From assembly GCF_003574315.2 (NCBI RefSeq), contig NZ_AP025739.1, positions 3,844,001 to 3,908,000 of the forward strand: a stretch of 64,000 nt of DNA, written 5' to 3'. Numbering within the stretch: the stretch's first letter is position 1; each line of letters opens with the position of its first letter. The position numbers and the translations under genes are program-made. The notes beneath the pieces were generated by a model. The model was not told where the DNA came from. It saw only the letters and a list, made by a program, of their open reading frames with translations, and did not search any database. Positions 28,182-37,646 of this stretch are shown here, in pieces. The stretch comes from Capsulimonas corticalis. Its GTDB lineage: Bacteria; Armatimonadota; Armatimonadia; Armatimonadales; Capsulimonadaceae.

Positions 28182-30212
28182 ATGAATTTCCATCATCGTC
28201 ATCGCGCCGCCAGGGCGGCCTCCGCGTTTGTCCTTCTTTGCGCCGCCGCTTCCACAACTCACGCCGATATCGATACTCTCAGGGCGCCATTTTTGGCGTC
28301 CCTGTTTAGCGATAATATGGTGCTCCAGCGGGGACAGAGCGATCCGGTTTGGGGGTGGACGACGCCCGGCGCCAAAGTCACGGTTCGTATCGCCGGCAAG
28401 CAGGCCGTCGCCATGGCGGACGCGAAGGGCAAGTGGGTGGCGAAGCTTCCGCCGCTGCCCGTGGGCGGTCCGTATACGCTGGACGTTTCTGGATCGAACC
28501 AGGAGAGCGCGAAATGCTCCAATGTCCTGGTGGGGGATGTCTGGGTCTGCTCGGGGCAGTCGAACATGGAGTTCGGCATGGGATATACGCGGGACTCGCT
28601 TCAGGAGATCGCGGCGGCGAACTATCCCAACATTCGCCTGATGGTCGTGCCGCACAATCTACAAATCGATCCGCAGGCGCGGACGAACACGTCCTGGGCA
28701 GTCTGCACGCCGGCGGCGGTGAATACGCAGAATGGGACCTGGAACGGATTCAGCGCGGTGGGGTACTTCTTTGGCCGCGAGCTTTACAATGATCTGCACA
28801 CGCCCATCGGGTTGATCCAATCGGCCTTTGGCGGCACGAACGCGGAATCGTGGACGAGTTATGAGGCGCTCAAGGCTCATGTACCCGACTTCAAGCCGCA
28901 GCTGGCGCAATTGGACGCCGAGCGGGCGATCGGCGCGCCCGGCTGGGCGGAGCGTCAGGTGGCGAAGGACAACGCCTGGTATCAGCAAAATGATCCGGGA
29001 TCGAAGGAGGGACTGGGGTGGGCGGACTCGAGCCTGGATGTCTCTGCGTGGCCTGTGATGGCGCTGCCGGGATACTGGGAAACCAAAGGCGTTCCCGAGC
29101 TGGCGAACTTCGATGGCGTCGTGTGGTTTCGCCGGGAGTTCGACGTTCCCGAGGACGCCGTTGGAAAAGACATCACGCTCCACTTCGCGGTGGACGATGA
29201 CGATACGGCGTGGATCAACGGCGTCAATGTGGGCGCGACGGATCTCTTCACCGTACAGCGCGCCTATAAAATCCCGCACGGCGTGCTGAAGGCCGGCCGC
29301 AATACGATCGCGATCCGCGTGCTGGATACGGGCGGGGGCGGCGGCGTTTACGGCGATCCGAGCTCGCTTTCGCTGTCGGTCGATGGCGGAACGGATATCC
29401 CGCTGGCCGGCGACTGGCGCTATAAAATCAGCGCTTCCATCTACATGGCCAGCGCGCCGCCGCCGCTGGCGATCGAAGCGAACGCGAACTTCCCGACGAT
29501 GCTTTACAATGGCATGATCAGCCCGATCGCGACCTACGGCGTCAAAGGCGTCCTCTGGTATCAAGGCGAAAACAACGCGAACAAACCCGGGCAGTACCGG
29601 TCGCTGCTGCCGGCGCTGATCGGCGACTGGCGCGCGAAGTGGGGGCAGGGCGACTTTCCGTTTTTGATCGTCCAGCTCGCCGGCTTCCAAAACTCGGGGC
29701 AGGCGGACGATCCGTCCTGGCCGGAGCTGCGTGACGCCCAGTGGAACACCGCCCGGACCGTAAAGAACGCGGGGATCGTGACCGCGATCGATATCGGCGA
29801 GCCGACCGACATCCATCCGAAGAACAAGCAGGAAGTGGGTCGTCGTCTCGCGCTGGTCGCCCGCCATCAGGTCTATCATGAGAAGATCGAAGACTCAGGA
29901 CCTGTATACCAGTCGATGAAAACGGAAGGCGACACGGTTCGTCTGACGTTCACTCATACCGGCGGCAAGATGACCACGAAAAACGGCGATCCTCTCACCG
30001 GCTTCATCATCGCCGGCGCGGATCGCAAATGGCTGCCCGCGACCGCGCGGATCGATGGGGACACAATCGTCGTGTCGTCGCCAGATGTCAAATCGCCGGT
30101 GGCCGTGCGCTACTCCTGGGCCGGCTATTCCCAGAGCAACCTCATCGGCGCCGCCGGTCTGCCCGCGTTCCCGTTCCGCACGGACAACTGGCCGTATTTG
30201 ACGAAGGAGTAA
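28182..30212 (+). CDS. Secreted sialate-O-acetylesterase-type SGNH esterase
   Basis: 676 residues with a signal peptide (to about residue 29, STTHA). It belongs to the SASA (DUF303) group that removes O-acetyl groups from sugars. Landmarks are FSDNMVLQRGQ, the nucleophile block VCSGQSNMEFGM, SAFGGTNAES, and LWYQGENNANKPGQYR. An inserted galactose-binding-like beta-sandwich lies at about residues 280-425 (FDGVVWFRREFDVPEDA, DDDDTAWINGVNVG), as in many family members. Because the neighbouring genes are mannanases and other hemicellulases, the substrate is more likely acetylated mannan or xylan than sialic acid (inference). Confidence 0.9.
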   Translation: MNFHHRHRAARAASAFVLLCAAASTTHADIDTLRAPFLASLFSDNMVLQRGQSDPVWGWTTPGAKVTVRIAGKQAVAMADAKGKWVAKLPPLPVGGPYTLDVSGSNQESAKCSNVLVGDVWVCSGQSNMEFGMGYTRDSLQEIAAANYPNIRLMVVPHNLQIDPQARTNTSWAVCTPAAVNTQNGTWNGFSAVGYFFGRELYNDLHTPIGLIQSAFGGTNAESWTSYEALKAHVPDFKPQLAQLDAERAIGAPGWAERQVAKDNAWYQQNDPGSKEGLGWADSSLDVSAWPVMALPGYWETKGVPELANFDGVVWFRREFDVPEDAVGKDITLHFAVDDDDTAWINGVNVGATDLFTVQRAYKIPHGVLKAGRNTIAIRVLDTGGGGGVYGDPSSLSLSVDGGTDIPLAGDWRYKISASIYMASAPPPLAIEANANFPTMLYNGMISPIATYGVKGVLWYQGENNANKPGQYRSLLPALIGDWRAKWGQGDFPFLIVQLAGFQNSGQADDPSWPELRDAQWNTARTVKNAGIVTAIDIGEPTDIHPKNKQEVGRRLALVARHQVYHEKIEDSGPVYQSMKTEGDTVRLTFTHTGGKMTTKNGDPLTGFIIAGADRKWLPATARIDGDTIVVSSPDVKSPVAVRYSWAGYSQSNLIGAAGLPAFPFRTDNWPYLTKE

Positions 30213-30221
30213 ATCTCCTAA

Positions 30222-30252
30222 AAAGCCCTCCCGCAGCGTGAGGGAGGGCTTT
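30222..30252. terminator. Terminator between the two convergent esterase genes
   Basis: AAAGCCCTCCC (30222-30232) pairs with GGGAGGGCTTT (30242-30252), with A and T tracts on the two sides, so it can work in both directions. Confidence 0.85.
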
Positions 30253-30293
30253 GTCAACGGACGTGCGCAAGGCGACGCGCGATATCGGCTTCA

Positions 30294-31811
30294 TCACTTT
30301 TTCAGCACAAATGTCGGCGCGGGCAATCCGCTCTTTGTCCCAAGATTCGCCGCCTCGACAGGCTCGAACGGCGTGTACGCATAGCGGACTTCGATGGGGC
30401 GGGCGACGCCTTCGACGCGGACGTGGCTTTTGTCCGTGATGCGCGCCGCCGCCGGCGTTTCTTTGCCGTCGGCGTCAATGAGGGTGAAGCCTTTGAGCGC
30501 TCGGGCATCGCCGCCAGCTTCGGGCGCGAGGCCGGCGCCAGTGTACTTAAAGCGAATGATGACGCCATTTGCGTCCCAGGCCGCCTTCTCCGGCAGCGGG
30601 CTGGAGGCGCTGTTCATGCCGCCGATTTTGTAATCTCGCGCGAGCGCCAGGGCGGCGAGGCGCTGCCCGATGGGTTTCTTACGGATCGGGTGCGCCCAGT
30701 CAATCGCCGTCCTCAAATTGTCCGGATCGGGATCGCGCCATCCCTGATCGATGGAGACCACCATCGCCGAATTTGGAATGAGGTCCAGCGCCTGAAGCTG
30801 TGCGACGCGGATCTTCTGGATCGTCGCCCATCCTTTGCCGGGCGTGATCGCCGGATCGGCGTGACTGGACAATTGAACGTAATAGAATGGAAAGGCCGTG
30901 TTAAAGCGCCGGCGCAAATCCTCGACGAATCGGCTGAGATGCTCGGCGTAGACGCCGTCACGGCCGTCGTCGCTTTCGCCCTGGTAGTAGATCATCCCTT
31001 TGATGGACATCTTCTGGACCGGCGCCAGCAGTGCATTAAACATGCCGCCCACAGGAATGACGGTCGTCGCCGGGACAGTATAGCCGAGTTCCTGACCGAG
31101 TGCGGGCGGCATCAGCTCATAGAGCGGCGATCCGCCGGAAGCGACCATGACCATGCCGATGGGAATAGCGTTTTTCGTTTTTGCCGCGATCTCTTTGGCG
31201 AAGAAATAGCCAATGGCGGAAAACTCACGCACGGAGTCCCGATCGCACTTCTTCCAGCGATATGTCGCCTTGATCGGGTTTGCCTGTTCCGCGTACATCA
31301 ACGGCGGGTTATTGAAAGCATCCCAGCGGCTGGTCGCGAACAGTCGAATATTATCATCGGAGTTAATCTCCGCTTGATCCTTATCATACAGATGAGTGCT
31401 GTCGAACACTGTCGCGCTGGTCAGATCGGCGTTGGACTGTCCATCGACCAGCCACACATCGCCCACAAGCACGCCGGCCACATCCCGTTCTTCCGCGCCC
31501 TCGCCGTCCGCATAAACTCTCAGCGTGTCGGGCTTTGTGCTGACCAGCATCGGGTCTAACGCAACGCTCCACTTGCCATCGTCGCCCACTGTCCCAATCT
31601 TCTTCTGTCCCAGAAAATCGACGTGGATCTTCAATCCCTTATTATCGCTCCATCCCCAAACGTGTACTGGAGAGTCGCGCTGCAGCACCATACCGTCCGT
31701 GAACATACCGGAGAGGGTGAAATGGGCCGGAGCGTCAGCGCGCGCTTGATGGAATAGAGATAATAGTAAAGAACTGAGTAGCGCTGTTCTGATAGCCGTT
31801 TGTATTTTCAT
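30294..31811 (-). CDS. Second sialate-O-acetylesterase-type SGNH esterase
   Basis: 505 residues from ATG 31811, where a signal peptide begins (MKIQTAIRTALLSSLLLSLF); the longer open frame would run back through the terminator hairpin at 31831. No strong ribosome-binding site is visible. SASA-type motifs are FTDGMVLQRDSPVHVWGW, LVDGQSNADL with the nucleophile Ser, ASGGSPLYELMP, and IYYQGESDDGRDG. It lacks the inserted beta-sandwich of the 28182 protein, so the two are distant paralogues. It lies downstream of a prepilin gene on the same strand, although a terminator separates them. Confidence 0.85.
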   Translation of the reverse strand: MKIQTAIRTALLSSLLLSLFHQARADAPAHFTLSGMFTDGMVLQRDSPVHVWGWSDNKGLKIHVDFLGQKKIGTVGDDGKWSVALDPMLVSTKPDTLRVYADGEGAEERDVAGVLVGDVWLVDGQSNADLTSATVFDSTHLYDKDQAEINSDDNIRLFATSRWDAFNNPPLMYAEQANPIKATYRWKKCDRDSVREFSAIGYFFAKEIAAKTKNAIPIGMVMVASGGSPLYELMPPALGQELGYTVPATTVIPVGGMFNALLAPVQKMSIKGMIYYQGESDDGRDGVYAEHLSRFVEDLRRRFNTAFPFYYVQLSSHADPAITPGKGWATIQKIRVAQLQALDLIPNSAMVVSIDQGWRDPDPDNLRTAIDWAHPIRKKPIGQRLAALALARDYKIGGMNSASSPLPEKAAWDANGVIIRFKYTGAGLAPEAGGDARALKGFTLIDADGKETPAAARITDKSHVRVEGVARPIEVRYAYTPFEPVEAANLGTKSGLPAPTFVLKK

Positions 31812-31830
31812 AAAATTCGTAAATGAAAAA

Positions 31831-31870
31831 GGCGAAGAATTCGGAAAATATCTCTTCCGAATTCTTCGCC
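31831..31870 (-). terminator. Terminator after the third prepilin
   Basis: A 15-bp perfect stem (31831-31845 with 31856-31870), followed on the minus strand by TTTTTCATTT, lies 16 bp after the prepilin stop. The esterase downstream may be reached by read-through. Confidence 0.85.
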
Positions 31871-31886
31871 GCATCGTTAACTTGGT

Positions 31887-32780
31887 TTATTTTACGCTGA
31901 AGGTGCCGATAAAATTCTCCGGAGCCTGTCCCATATAGCCGGTGCCGGCGGCGTCAAATGCGCCTTGCTTGTCGTTTGGCGCATTGTTCGGGTCGCCAAG
32001 GGCTGCTTGATTTCCGTCATTATAACCAGAAGAGATTTGCTGCGCTCGCGTGTATTTGACATGACCATCAGAGAACGCAAAGTTTGCGCCGTCGGTATGG
32101 ACGGGCGCTAATAGGAACGCTCCATAATTCGTGCGAGGCGGCTGTCCAAGACCGATTGTCGCCGTTTTTCCGCAAACATATTTCGCGTTGATCGATTGGT
32201 CGATCCATCCAGCGGAATTGTCGCCGCCGTTTCCGGAAGGTGAAAAATGGAATGTTCCAGCAGCTCCGCCCGTCAGACCGGAATCGAGATTGATATCCGT
32301 AATCGGAGCTTGAGCGCCTTGAGTTTCAAACAAAGCGACCGTGGAAGCGGGAGCTCCAAACGACGCCAGCGTTGTTCCCGATCCACTGGCTCCGCCTCCA
32401 GAGTTATAAGCGTAGTTCAAGTTCAGCCCATAAGATACGGGGTAGAGGGTGTTGCCGCTTGCGTCTGTTGTAACTCCGGTGGGATCATCTGGACAGTGGA
32501 AAACGCCGGTACTCTTGATATAAGGATACATTTTTCCCGCCCAGCCCATGCCAATGCCTAGCCATCCAGACGCTGGAAACGTTTCGTCGTTGTCTTGCAC
32601 ATATTGCAGTAAGCCCAAGCTCAGTTGTTTGAGATTGGAAGAGCAGCTAATTTGACGCGCTTTCTCGCGTGCTTTCGCAAATACCGGAAAGAGGATCGCG
32701 GCAAGAATGGCAATGATAGCGATAACAACGAGCAGCTCAATGAGTGTAAAGCCACGATGAGAAGATGAAGACTGTTGCAT
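31887..32780 (-). CDS. DUF1559 prepilin-like protein
   Basis: 297 residues from ATG 32780 (AAAGGA 7 bp upstream). The leader [10 protein letters not shown] precedes [20 protein letters not shown], the type IV prepilin signal with Glu5. [20 protein letters not shown] and [18 protein letters not shown] are the DUF1559 landmarks. It has its own promoter (32895-32923) and terminator. It is flanked by the AGE epimerase upstream and the SGNH esterase downstream on the same strand. Confidence 0.92.
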   Translation of the reverse strand: MQQSSSSHRGFTLIELLVVIAIIAILAAILFPVFAKAREKARQISCSSNLKQLSLGLLQYVQDNDETFPASGWLGIGMGWAGKMYPYIKSTGVFHCPDDPTGVTTDASGNTLYPVSYGLNLNYAYNSGGGASGSGTTLASFGAPASTVALFETQGAQAPITDINLDSGLTGGAAGTFHFSPSGNGGDNSAGWIDQSINAKYVCGKTATIGLGQPPRTNYGAFLLAPVHTDGANFAFSDGHVKYTRAQQISSGYNDGNQAALGDPNNAPNDKQGAFDAAGTGYMGQAPENFIGTFSVK

Positions 32781-32894
32781 GAATGTTTCCTTTGATTGGT
32801 GGTTATCCGGCGGATCGAGCAATGCAGTAGAGACGCTGATAGGTCAATGAAATTCTTTTGGTTTACTCATATCTAAATTGATAAAACCAATTGC

Positions 32895-32923
32895 AGTATA
32901 TCGCAAATTGCTATGGCTGTCAA
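32895..32923 (-). promoter_or_regulatory. Promoter of the third prepilin
   Basis: Read on the minus strand: TTGACA (32923-32918), 17 bp, TATACT (32900-32895). A variant of the AGAAAC-N3-GTTTCT palindrome (one mismatch, with TAT spacer) lies just upstream at 32941-32955, overlapping the end of the AGE gene. Confidence 0.7.
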
Positions 32924-32945
32924 GCAAAAAACGGCAAAACAGAAA

Positions 32946-34145
32946 CTATGTTGCTTTTTCGTGTTTGTTCGGCAAAGCAATGATCTCCAGGCACATATTT
33001 ACGGAGTGATAGTCGAGTTTCCAGCAGTTGCCTTTATCGTGGACGCGTCCCGTTCCATCGCAGCTGAGCGATGCGAAGAGGCCGCCATAGATGGGATCGA
33101 CAAAGCTGTGCTGGTAGAAGTCGAGCGTTCGGCGCAGGGGGCGCGCGGCGTTTGGGAGGTGATGGGGATGAACATAGCGCTGCATGGCCCGGATCGCCTC
33201 GCACTGGGGCCAGAGTTCTTTCTGGGGCGCCGTCAGTCGCCCGTCCGGGTCGCAGGCTTCCCACACGCCGCCGTCGGTATCGACGCCGCGACTCAGCGCC
33301 GTCTCCAGGAATGCGCGGCCGGTCACGGCGGCCCAAGGCTCGCCGGTCAGCGCATACCAATCCGAGAGCAGCAGAGCCCATTCGAACTGGTGTCCAATAT
33401 TCAAAACACCACCCTGCTGGATTGGCAAAGGCGCCCAGTTCGTATCGTAACATTCGATCAAGCGGCCGCGCTCAAAGCCGGGCAGGGAGCGCATAAAACT
33501 GAGGAGGCATGCGGCGCCTTGACGCGCGTCTCCGGACGGATCTACCGCGCAGAGCGCCATCAGCGCCTCGAAGAGATGCATGATCGGATTTTGTGATCGC
33601 ATCTCGTCTGGAGGATTCGGGGTTCCCACACGCCAGAGGACGCCGCCCAGGCGATCCACGAACGCGCCGTCGGTGAACCGCCATGCGGCGATCGCCTGCG
33701 CGGCCAATGAGGGACGATCGAGGGCTTTGGCGGCGGCGCTCAGCGCGAGGATCGCAAAGGCGTGCCCGTAGCTGTCCAGAGTCTCCTCAATCACGCGGCC
33801 TTCGTGGGAAATGGCCCAGCAGTAGCCGCCGTCCGGGCGTGCGAAGTACCGGGCGAGGGCTTCCGCGCCGCGCTCGGCGGCGGCGGCGTAACGCATCTCT
33901 CCAAAGACTTCAAATCCCCGGCTGAAGTTATAGATCAAGCGGCACTGGCTGACCAGCGTCGCCCCCGAGGATTCTCGTCTGCGCCATTGCCGGTCGAGGT
34001 CGGGATAAAAGATCCCCGTTTTGGCGGAGGCGGCGCCGAGCCAGAAGTCGAGCAGTGAGCGCAGGAGCGACGCGGCCCAGGCTGCGTCGCTCCCCGCGCC
34101 GCCGGCGGAGATGTCCGGCGTCGTTTCGGAGAATGCGCTTTGCAT
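32946..34145 (-). CDS. AGE-family epimerase/isomerase (N-acylglucosamine 2-epimerase fold)
   Basis: 399 residues, no signal peptide, so cytoplasmic. Family features of the (alpha/alpha)6 barrel are LIYNFSRGFEVFG, DSYGHAFAILALSAA, QNPIMHLFEALMAL, NIGHQFEWALLLSDWY and the C-terminal WKLDYHSVNM, which supply the conserved His residues. The family includes mannose isomerases, cellobiose 2-epimerases and mannobiose 2-epimerases. Its ATG overlaps the stop of the GH26 mannanase gene (TAATG), so the two are translationally coupled and a mannose or mannobiose substrate is likely (inference). Confidence 0.85.
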   Translation of the reverse strand: MQSAFSETTPDISAGGAGSDAAWAASLLRSLLDFWLGAASAKTGIFYPDLDRQWRRRESSGATLVSQCRLIYNFSRGFEVFGEMRYAAAAERGAEALARYFARPDGGYCWAISHEGRVIEETLDSYGHAFAILALSAAAKALDRPSLAAQAIAAWRFTDGAFVDRLGGVLWRVGTPNPPDEMRSQNPIMHLFEALMALCAVDPSGDARQGAACLLSFMRSLPGFERGRLIECYDTNWAPLPIQQGGVLNIGHQFEWALLLSDWYALTGEPWAAVTGRAFLETALSRGVDTDGGVWEACDPDGRLTAPQKELWPQCEAIRAMQRYVHPHHLPNAARPLRRTLDFYQHSFVDPIYGGLFASLSCDGTGRVHDKGNCWKLDYHSVNMCLEIIALPNKHEKAT

Positions 34146-35122
34146 TATTGACTCTCAGCCGGGCGGTTGAGCGCGCGGGCCGAGTGAAAGAGCGCCCGCA
34201 GGTCCTCCGGGCTGTTTTCCTTCGTCAGGAAGTTGGTCCAGATCATAAACCAGGTCCAGAGAGGCTGCGCTTCTAAGATTTCGGGAGTCGGCGCGTTGCC
34301 GACTTCGCCGAGCGCGATGGGGCGTCCCTCGGCCAGCTCCGCCAGCCCCACATAAGCGGGTTGATAAAATTCGTTTGCGTAGATATCGACGGCGAGCGCG
34401 TCCACATATTCATGTCCGGGATAGCAGTCGGCGTAGGGCAGGATCTTCTCATTGGGCGTGCTGGCGTTCCAGACCCACAGGAGATTATCCAGGTGGTGGA
34501 CGTGGACAAAACGGTCATACATCTGCCGATAAAGAGCCGCGTAGCCGTCCGCGCCGCCCCGCGCGCCCCACCAGAACCACGCGCCGTTCAGTTCATGGTA
34601 TGGCCGCCAGATCACTGGGACGCCGGCTTCTTTCAGCTGCGTGAGAAATCCCGCGATGACATCCACCTGCTGTGTCCAGCGTGCGTGGATCGCCGTGCCC
34701 GGCGTGATCAGATCCGCCCAGTCGTCGTCGTCGAGCTTTCCCTTGCAGATGCTGCCTTCGAACGTGACGGGCTCATCTTCCGTCGGACGCACCGCGTGCC
34801 ACATCAGCGTCACGATGGAGCCGGCGGCGTGCTGCCGGATGGCTTCCGCCACGATGGCCGGACGAAAGTTGACGCCGTCCATATCGCCGTCTTCGGAAAA
34901 CCCAAAATCCTGGCCCCAGACCGCCGGATACTGGCCCGTGATGGTCTGAGCTTCATCGCTGTACTGCGAAATCTCGCGCGGCGTGTTGTGCTGCCCCGTC
35001 ATGGTTCGGGAGCCGGAAATCTCATAAAGATGGTCAAGAAGCGCCCGGACTTCAGGAGTCGCGTTGGGGTTGACGGGCGCGCGCCGTACGACGGCGGATG
35101 GAGTGATGACGGAACTGGTCAT
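34145..35122 (-). CDS. Beta-mannanase, GH26, without signal peptide
   Basis: 325 residues from ATG 35122; the GTG at 35140 is an alternative but has no better ribosome-binding site. GH26 enzymes cleave beta-1,4-mannosidic bonds. The catalytic acid is in VIWRPYHELNGAWFWWG (Glu177) and the nucleophile is Glu273 in IALGEVGNAP. TMTGQHNTPR and TLMWHAVRP are further family blocks. No export signal is visible, so it may process imported manno-oligosaccharides together with the coupled AGE epimerase, unlike the exported GH26 at 37839. Confidence 0.92.
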   Translation of the reverse strand: MTSSVITPSAVVRRAPVNPNATPEVRALLDHLYEISGSRTMTGQHNTPREISQYSDEAQTITGQYPAVWGQDFGFSEDGDMDGVNFRPAIVAEAIRQHAAGSIVTLMWHAVRPTEDEPVTFEGSICKGKLDDDDWADLITPGTAIHARWTQQVDVIAGFLTQLKEAGVPVIWRPYHELNGAWFWWGARGGADGYAALYRQMYDRFVHVHHLDNLLWVWNASTPNEKILPYADCYPGHEYVDALAVDIYANEFYQPAYVGLAELAEGRPIALGEVGNAPTPEILEAQPLWTWFMIWTNFLTKENSPEDLRALFHSARALNRPAESQ

Positions 35123-35226
35123 ATACGGTTTACCTGACACAAATTTTCAACGGCCCAGACAGCGCGAACGAGTTCACGATGCCCAAGCCGTCGAAAATAT
35201 GAGTTTCTTGCCGAGCGAGTCGATGC

Positions 35227-36120
35227 TTAGTTGACGCTGAAGGTGGCGGCGACGCGCGGATTGCTGGTGCTGGTGTTAGCGGCGCAGACCCAGCTGGTCA
35301 GGAAGTTGAGGGCGCAGGTGTCCTGGCCGCCATCGTCCGGACCGCTCGCATAGTTGGTGCCGCCGGCGGAGACGCTGGAGCCTTTCAGCCACTTCGCATG
35401 GAAGTCCGCCATGATGAAGTTCGAGCCGTCTTGATGGCGTCCGGTCGCGCTGATGAACACATTCGGAGTGCTGGCGGGGCCATAGCCCGATTTGCCGCTA
35501 TTGATCATATAACCCGTGGCGTATTCGGGGCAGTCTCCCATATTGGCGCAGCCGCCGCCGATCGCCGCCTTGCCGATGGGGTCGGCGCCGGGGAAGCCAA
35601 CGCCGTCGCCGCCGGGCGAGTTGCCGTTGACATCATCCAGGAAGTTGCCGCTATGGTTGTTCAGGTCCGTGTACGCAAGCTTGGCCGCTTCCCACAGCAG
35701 AACGGTTTTTGCGGGGCTGGTGAACGTCGCGATCGTCTGCGGGTGGAACGAGTTCCCGGCGTCTCCATGTTTCAGGACGTTGCAGTTGATGCCGTAAGAG
35801 ATCGGGGTGGGCGAGCCGACTCCTCCTTCGTCATCGGCGCACTTGAAAACGCCGACGCTCTTGACATAGGGGTAGATCTGCCCGGCCCAGCCGCTCGCGG
35901 CGAAGGTGCGGCCATTGGGCATCGTTTCGTCATTGTCCTGGGTGTACTGCGCCATTCCCAGTCCGAGCTGCTTTGTGTTGGACAGGCAGGCAATGGCGCG
36001 GGCCTTTTCACGGGCCTGGGCGAAGACCGGGAAGAGGATGGCGGCGAGAATAGCGATGATGGCGATGACTACGAGCAATTCAATGAGAGTAAAGCCATAA
36101 GACTTGTGAGAGTTTCGCAT
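35227..36120 (-). CDS. DUF1559 prepilin-like protein
   Basis: 297 residues from ATG 36120 (GAAAGGA 6 bp upstream). The short leader MRNSHKSYG leads into [37 protein letters not shown] and [19 protein letters not shown] are the domain landmarks. It lies between the LacI regulator gene (upstream) and the GH26-AGE pair (104 bp downstream) on the same strand, with no clear terminator before GH26, so co-transcription with the mannan genes is plausible. Confidence 0.92.
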   Translation of the reverse strand: MRNSHKSYGFTLIELLVVIAIIAILAAILFPVFAQAREKARAIACLSNTKQLGLGMAQYTQDNDETMPNGRTFAASGWAGQIYPYVKSVGVFKCADDEGGVGSPTPISYGINCNVLKHGDAGNSFHPQTIATFTSPAKTVLLWEAAKLAYTDLNNHSGNFLDDVNGNSPGGDGVGFPGADPIGKAAIGGGCANMGDCPEYATGYMINSGKSGYGPASTPNVFISATGRHQDGSNFIMADFHAKWLKGSSVSAGGTNYASGPDDGGQDTCALNFLTSWVCAANTSTSNPRVAATFSVN

Positions 36121-36285
36121 AATAAATCCTTTCGATGCTGTCATGGAGGGAACTTCCGCCCGAGGGTCGGACATTAACGGACGCTGTATATGTATGATGT
36201 TAAAGTCCTTTCTTACTGCGACGTCTTTGTACCGTTGCAAGTACTGTATTGCGGTTAATGCAAATGCATACGACATCATTGATCG

Positions 36286-36307
36286 GTGAACAATGTTTCT
36301 TGTTCAC
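36286..36307. promoter_or_regulatory. Palindrome upstream of the fourth prepilin
   Basis: GTGAACAA-TGTTTC-TTGTTCAC: perfect 8-bp arms around a 6-bp centre, lying between the LacI gene end and the prepilin start. It includes a half of the AGAAAC/GTTTCT motif seen elsewhere. It could be an operator or, as a hairpin, part of the LacI transcript end. Confidence 0.5.
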
Positions 36308-36318
36308 TTCGTCAAAAA

Positions 36319-37419
36319 TCACACGGGCGGCGCCGCCGTTGTCTGTCGTACGACCAGCTTTGTCGGCAGCTGCTCGAACACCGGCGGGTGCGCGGCCTCG
36401 CCTTGCCGCGCGGCGGCGATGCGCGCATGCAGACGTCGTACGGCGGCTTCTCCCATGGCGCGCATGTCCACACGCACGGAGGAGAGGGGCGGTTCGAGCT
36501 CCGCGCTGGTGTCCGCATCGTCGTAACCGATCACGCTCATGGCGCCGGGGATGGAGATATCGAGCGCGCGGCAGGCGCGCAGCACCAGGGCGGCGTGATC
36601 GTCGTTCGCGCAGACAAACGCCGTGGGGCGGCCCGGCTTTTTCAGGAAGGCGACGACTTCCTGCATGGAGCGCTCACGCAGCTCCTTGCCCGACAGCGTT
36701 TCATTCTCTCCGTCTCCGGGCGTGCCCACCGCGACGATATGATCGTGGTTGATCGCGACGCCAGCGTGGAAGTGCGCGCAGACAAATCCGTTCAGCCGAT
36801 CGCGGAATGTCAGCTCGGTGGCCCTGGATGTCAGGAAGCCGATATGCCGATGTCCCAGATCCAAAAGGTGCTTGGTCGCTTCATAGGCGCCGCCGAAGCC
36901 GTCTGAGAAGACGCTGTCGTGCCGTCCGCGGATGTCCCGGTTGTCGAGCAGCACGATATGCGGCACATACTGTACGAATGTTTCCAGAATATCCGCGTCG
37001 GCCGCGCCGACCAGCAGCATCCCCGCGACCGCCTGCTCCCGCACCATCGGCGGCAGCTCCTGCGACGGCTTGTGGCGGTGTGTCGTGCTCAGCAGCATGT
37101 GCATGCCCAGCCGCGCCGCTTCGGCCTGAGCTCCGTCCAGCACCGCGCTGTAGAACCCGTTCGAGGGCAGCGTGTCGGAGGGGACGTACGCGAAATATTC
37201 AAACCCGATCGTCGTGCTGACCGAAGCGTTCGGGGCGGCGACGGTGCGGCTGCGCGTAGTTCGTGAAGCCAGGCCCCGTGGGCGGTAGTTCAGCCGCTCG
37301 GCGATTTCCAAAACGCGACCCCGTGTTTCGTAGCTCAGCGCGGACGTCTCGGTGAAGCTCCGCGATACGGTCGCGGTTGAGACTCCTGCAAGCTTTGCAA
37401 CATCGTGGATTGTGGCCAT
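36319..37419 (-). CDS. LacI-family transcriptional regulator
   Basis: 366 residues. The N-terminal helix-turn-helix is canonical (MATIHDVAKLAGVSTATVSR), followed by the hinge helix NYRPRGLASRTTRS. The sensor domain spans about residues 70-345, with GMLLVGAADADI, IVLLDNRDIRGRHDSVFSDG, AFVCANDDHAALVL and MSVIGYDDADTSAELEPPLSSVRVDM. Such repressors release DNA on binding a sugar. It is divergent from the secreted GH26 and upstream of the prepilin-GH26-AGE genes, so control of the mannan locus, perhaps through the repeated TGCAAA words at 37462-37658, is likely (inference). Confidence 0.95.
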   Translation of the reverse strand: MATIHDVAKLAGVSTATVSRSFTETSALSYETRGRVLEIAERLNYRPRGLASRTTRSRTVAAPNASVSTTIGFEYFAYVPSDTLPSNGFYSAVLDGAQAEAARLGMHMLLSTTHRHKPSQELPPMVREQAVAGMLLVGAADADILETFVQYVPHIVLLDNRDIRGRHDSVFSDGFGGAYEATKHLLDLGHRHIGFLTSRATELTFRDRLNGFVCAHFHAGVAINHDHIVAVGTPGDGENETLSGKELRERSMQEVVAFLKKPGRPTAFVCANDDHAALVLRACRALDISIPGAMSVIGYDDADTSAELEPPLSSVRVDMRAMGEAAVRRLHARIAAARQGEAAHPPVFEQLPTKLVVRQTTAAPPV

Positions 37420-37424
37420 GTCCT

Positions 37425-37453
37425 AAGATAACACAGGCTATGAAATTTGTCAA
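37425..37453 (-). promoter_or_regulatory. Promoter of the LacI-family regulator gene
   Basis: On the minus strand: TTGACA (37453-37448), 17 bp, TATCTT (37430-37425). The -10 ends only 5 bp before the ATG, so the transcript would be leaderless or nearly so. TGCAAA at 37462 lies just outside the -35, a position suited to autoregulation. Confidence 0.6.
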
Positions 37454-37646
37454 CCATTTTATGCAAACTATTTTAAATTTTTGCACGAACTATTTGCATT
37501 GCTTTTCAAACCGGACCGAATCACTTCCAGGGAAATTGTCCTGAGAGCGCCTGGAATTTTCCAGGAACGCAAGGAAAGAAGCAGGCGAGCACTGGTGCAA
37601 ATAAATTTATGCAATTTGCATTGAAAATTCACCGTGCAAATTGTTG

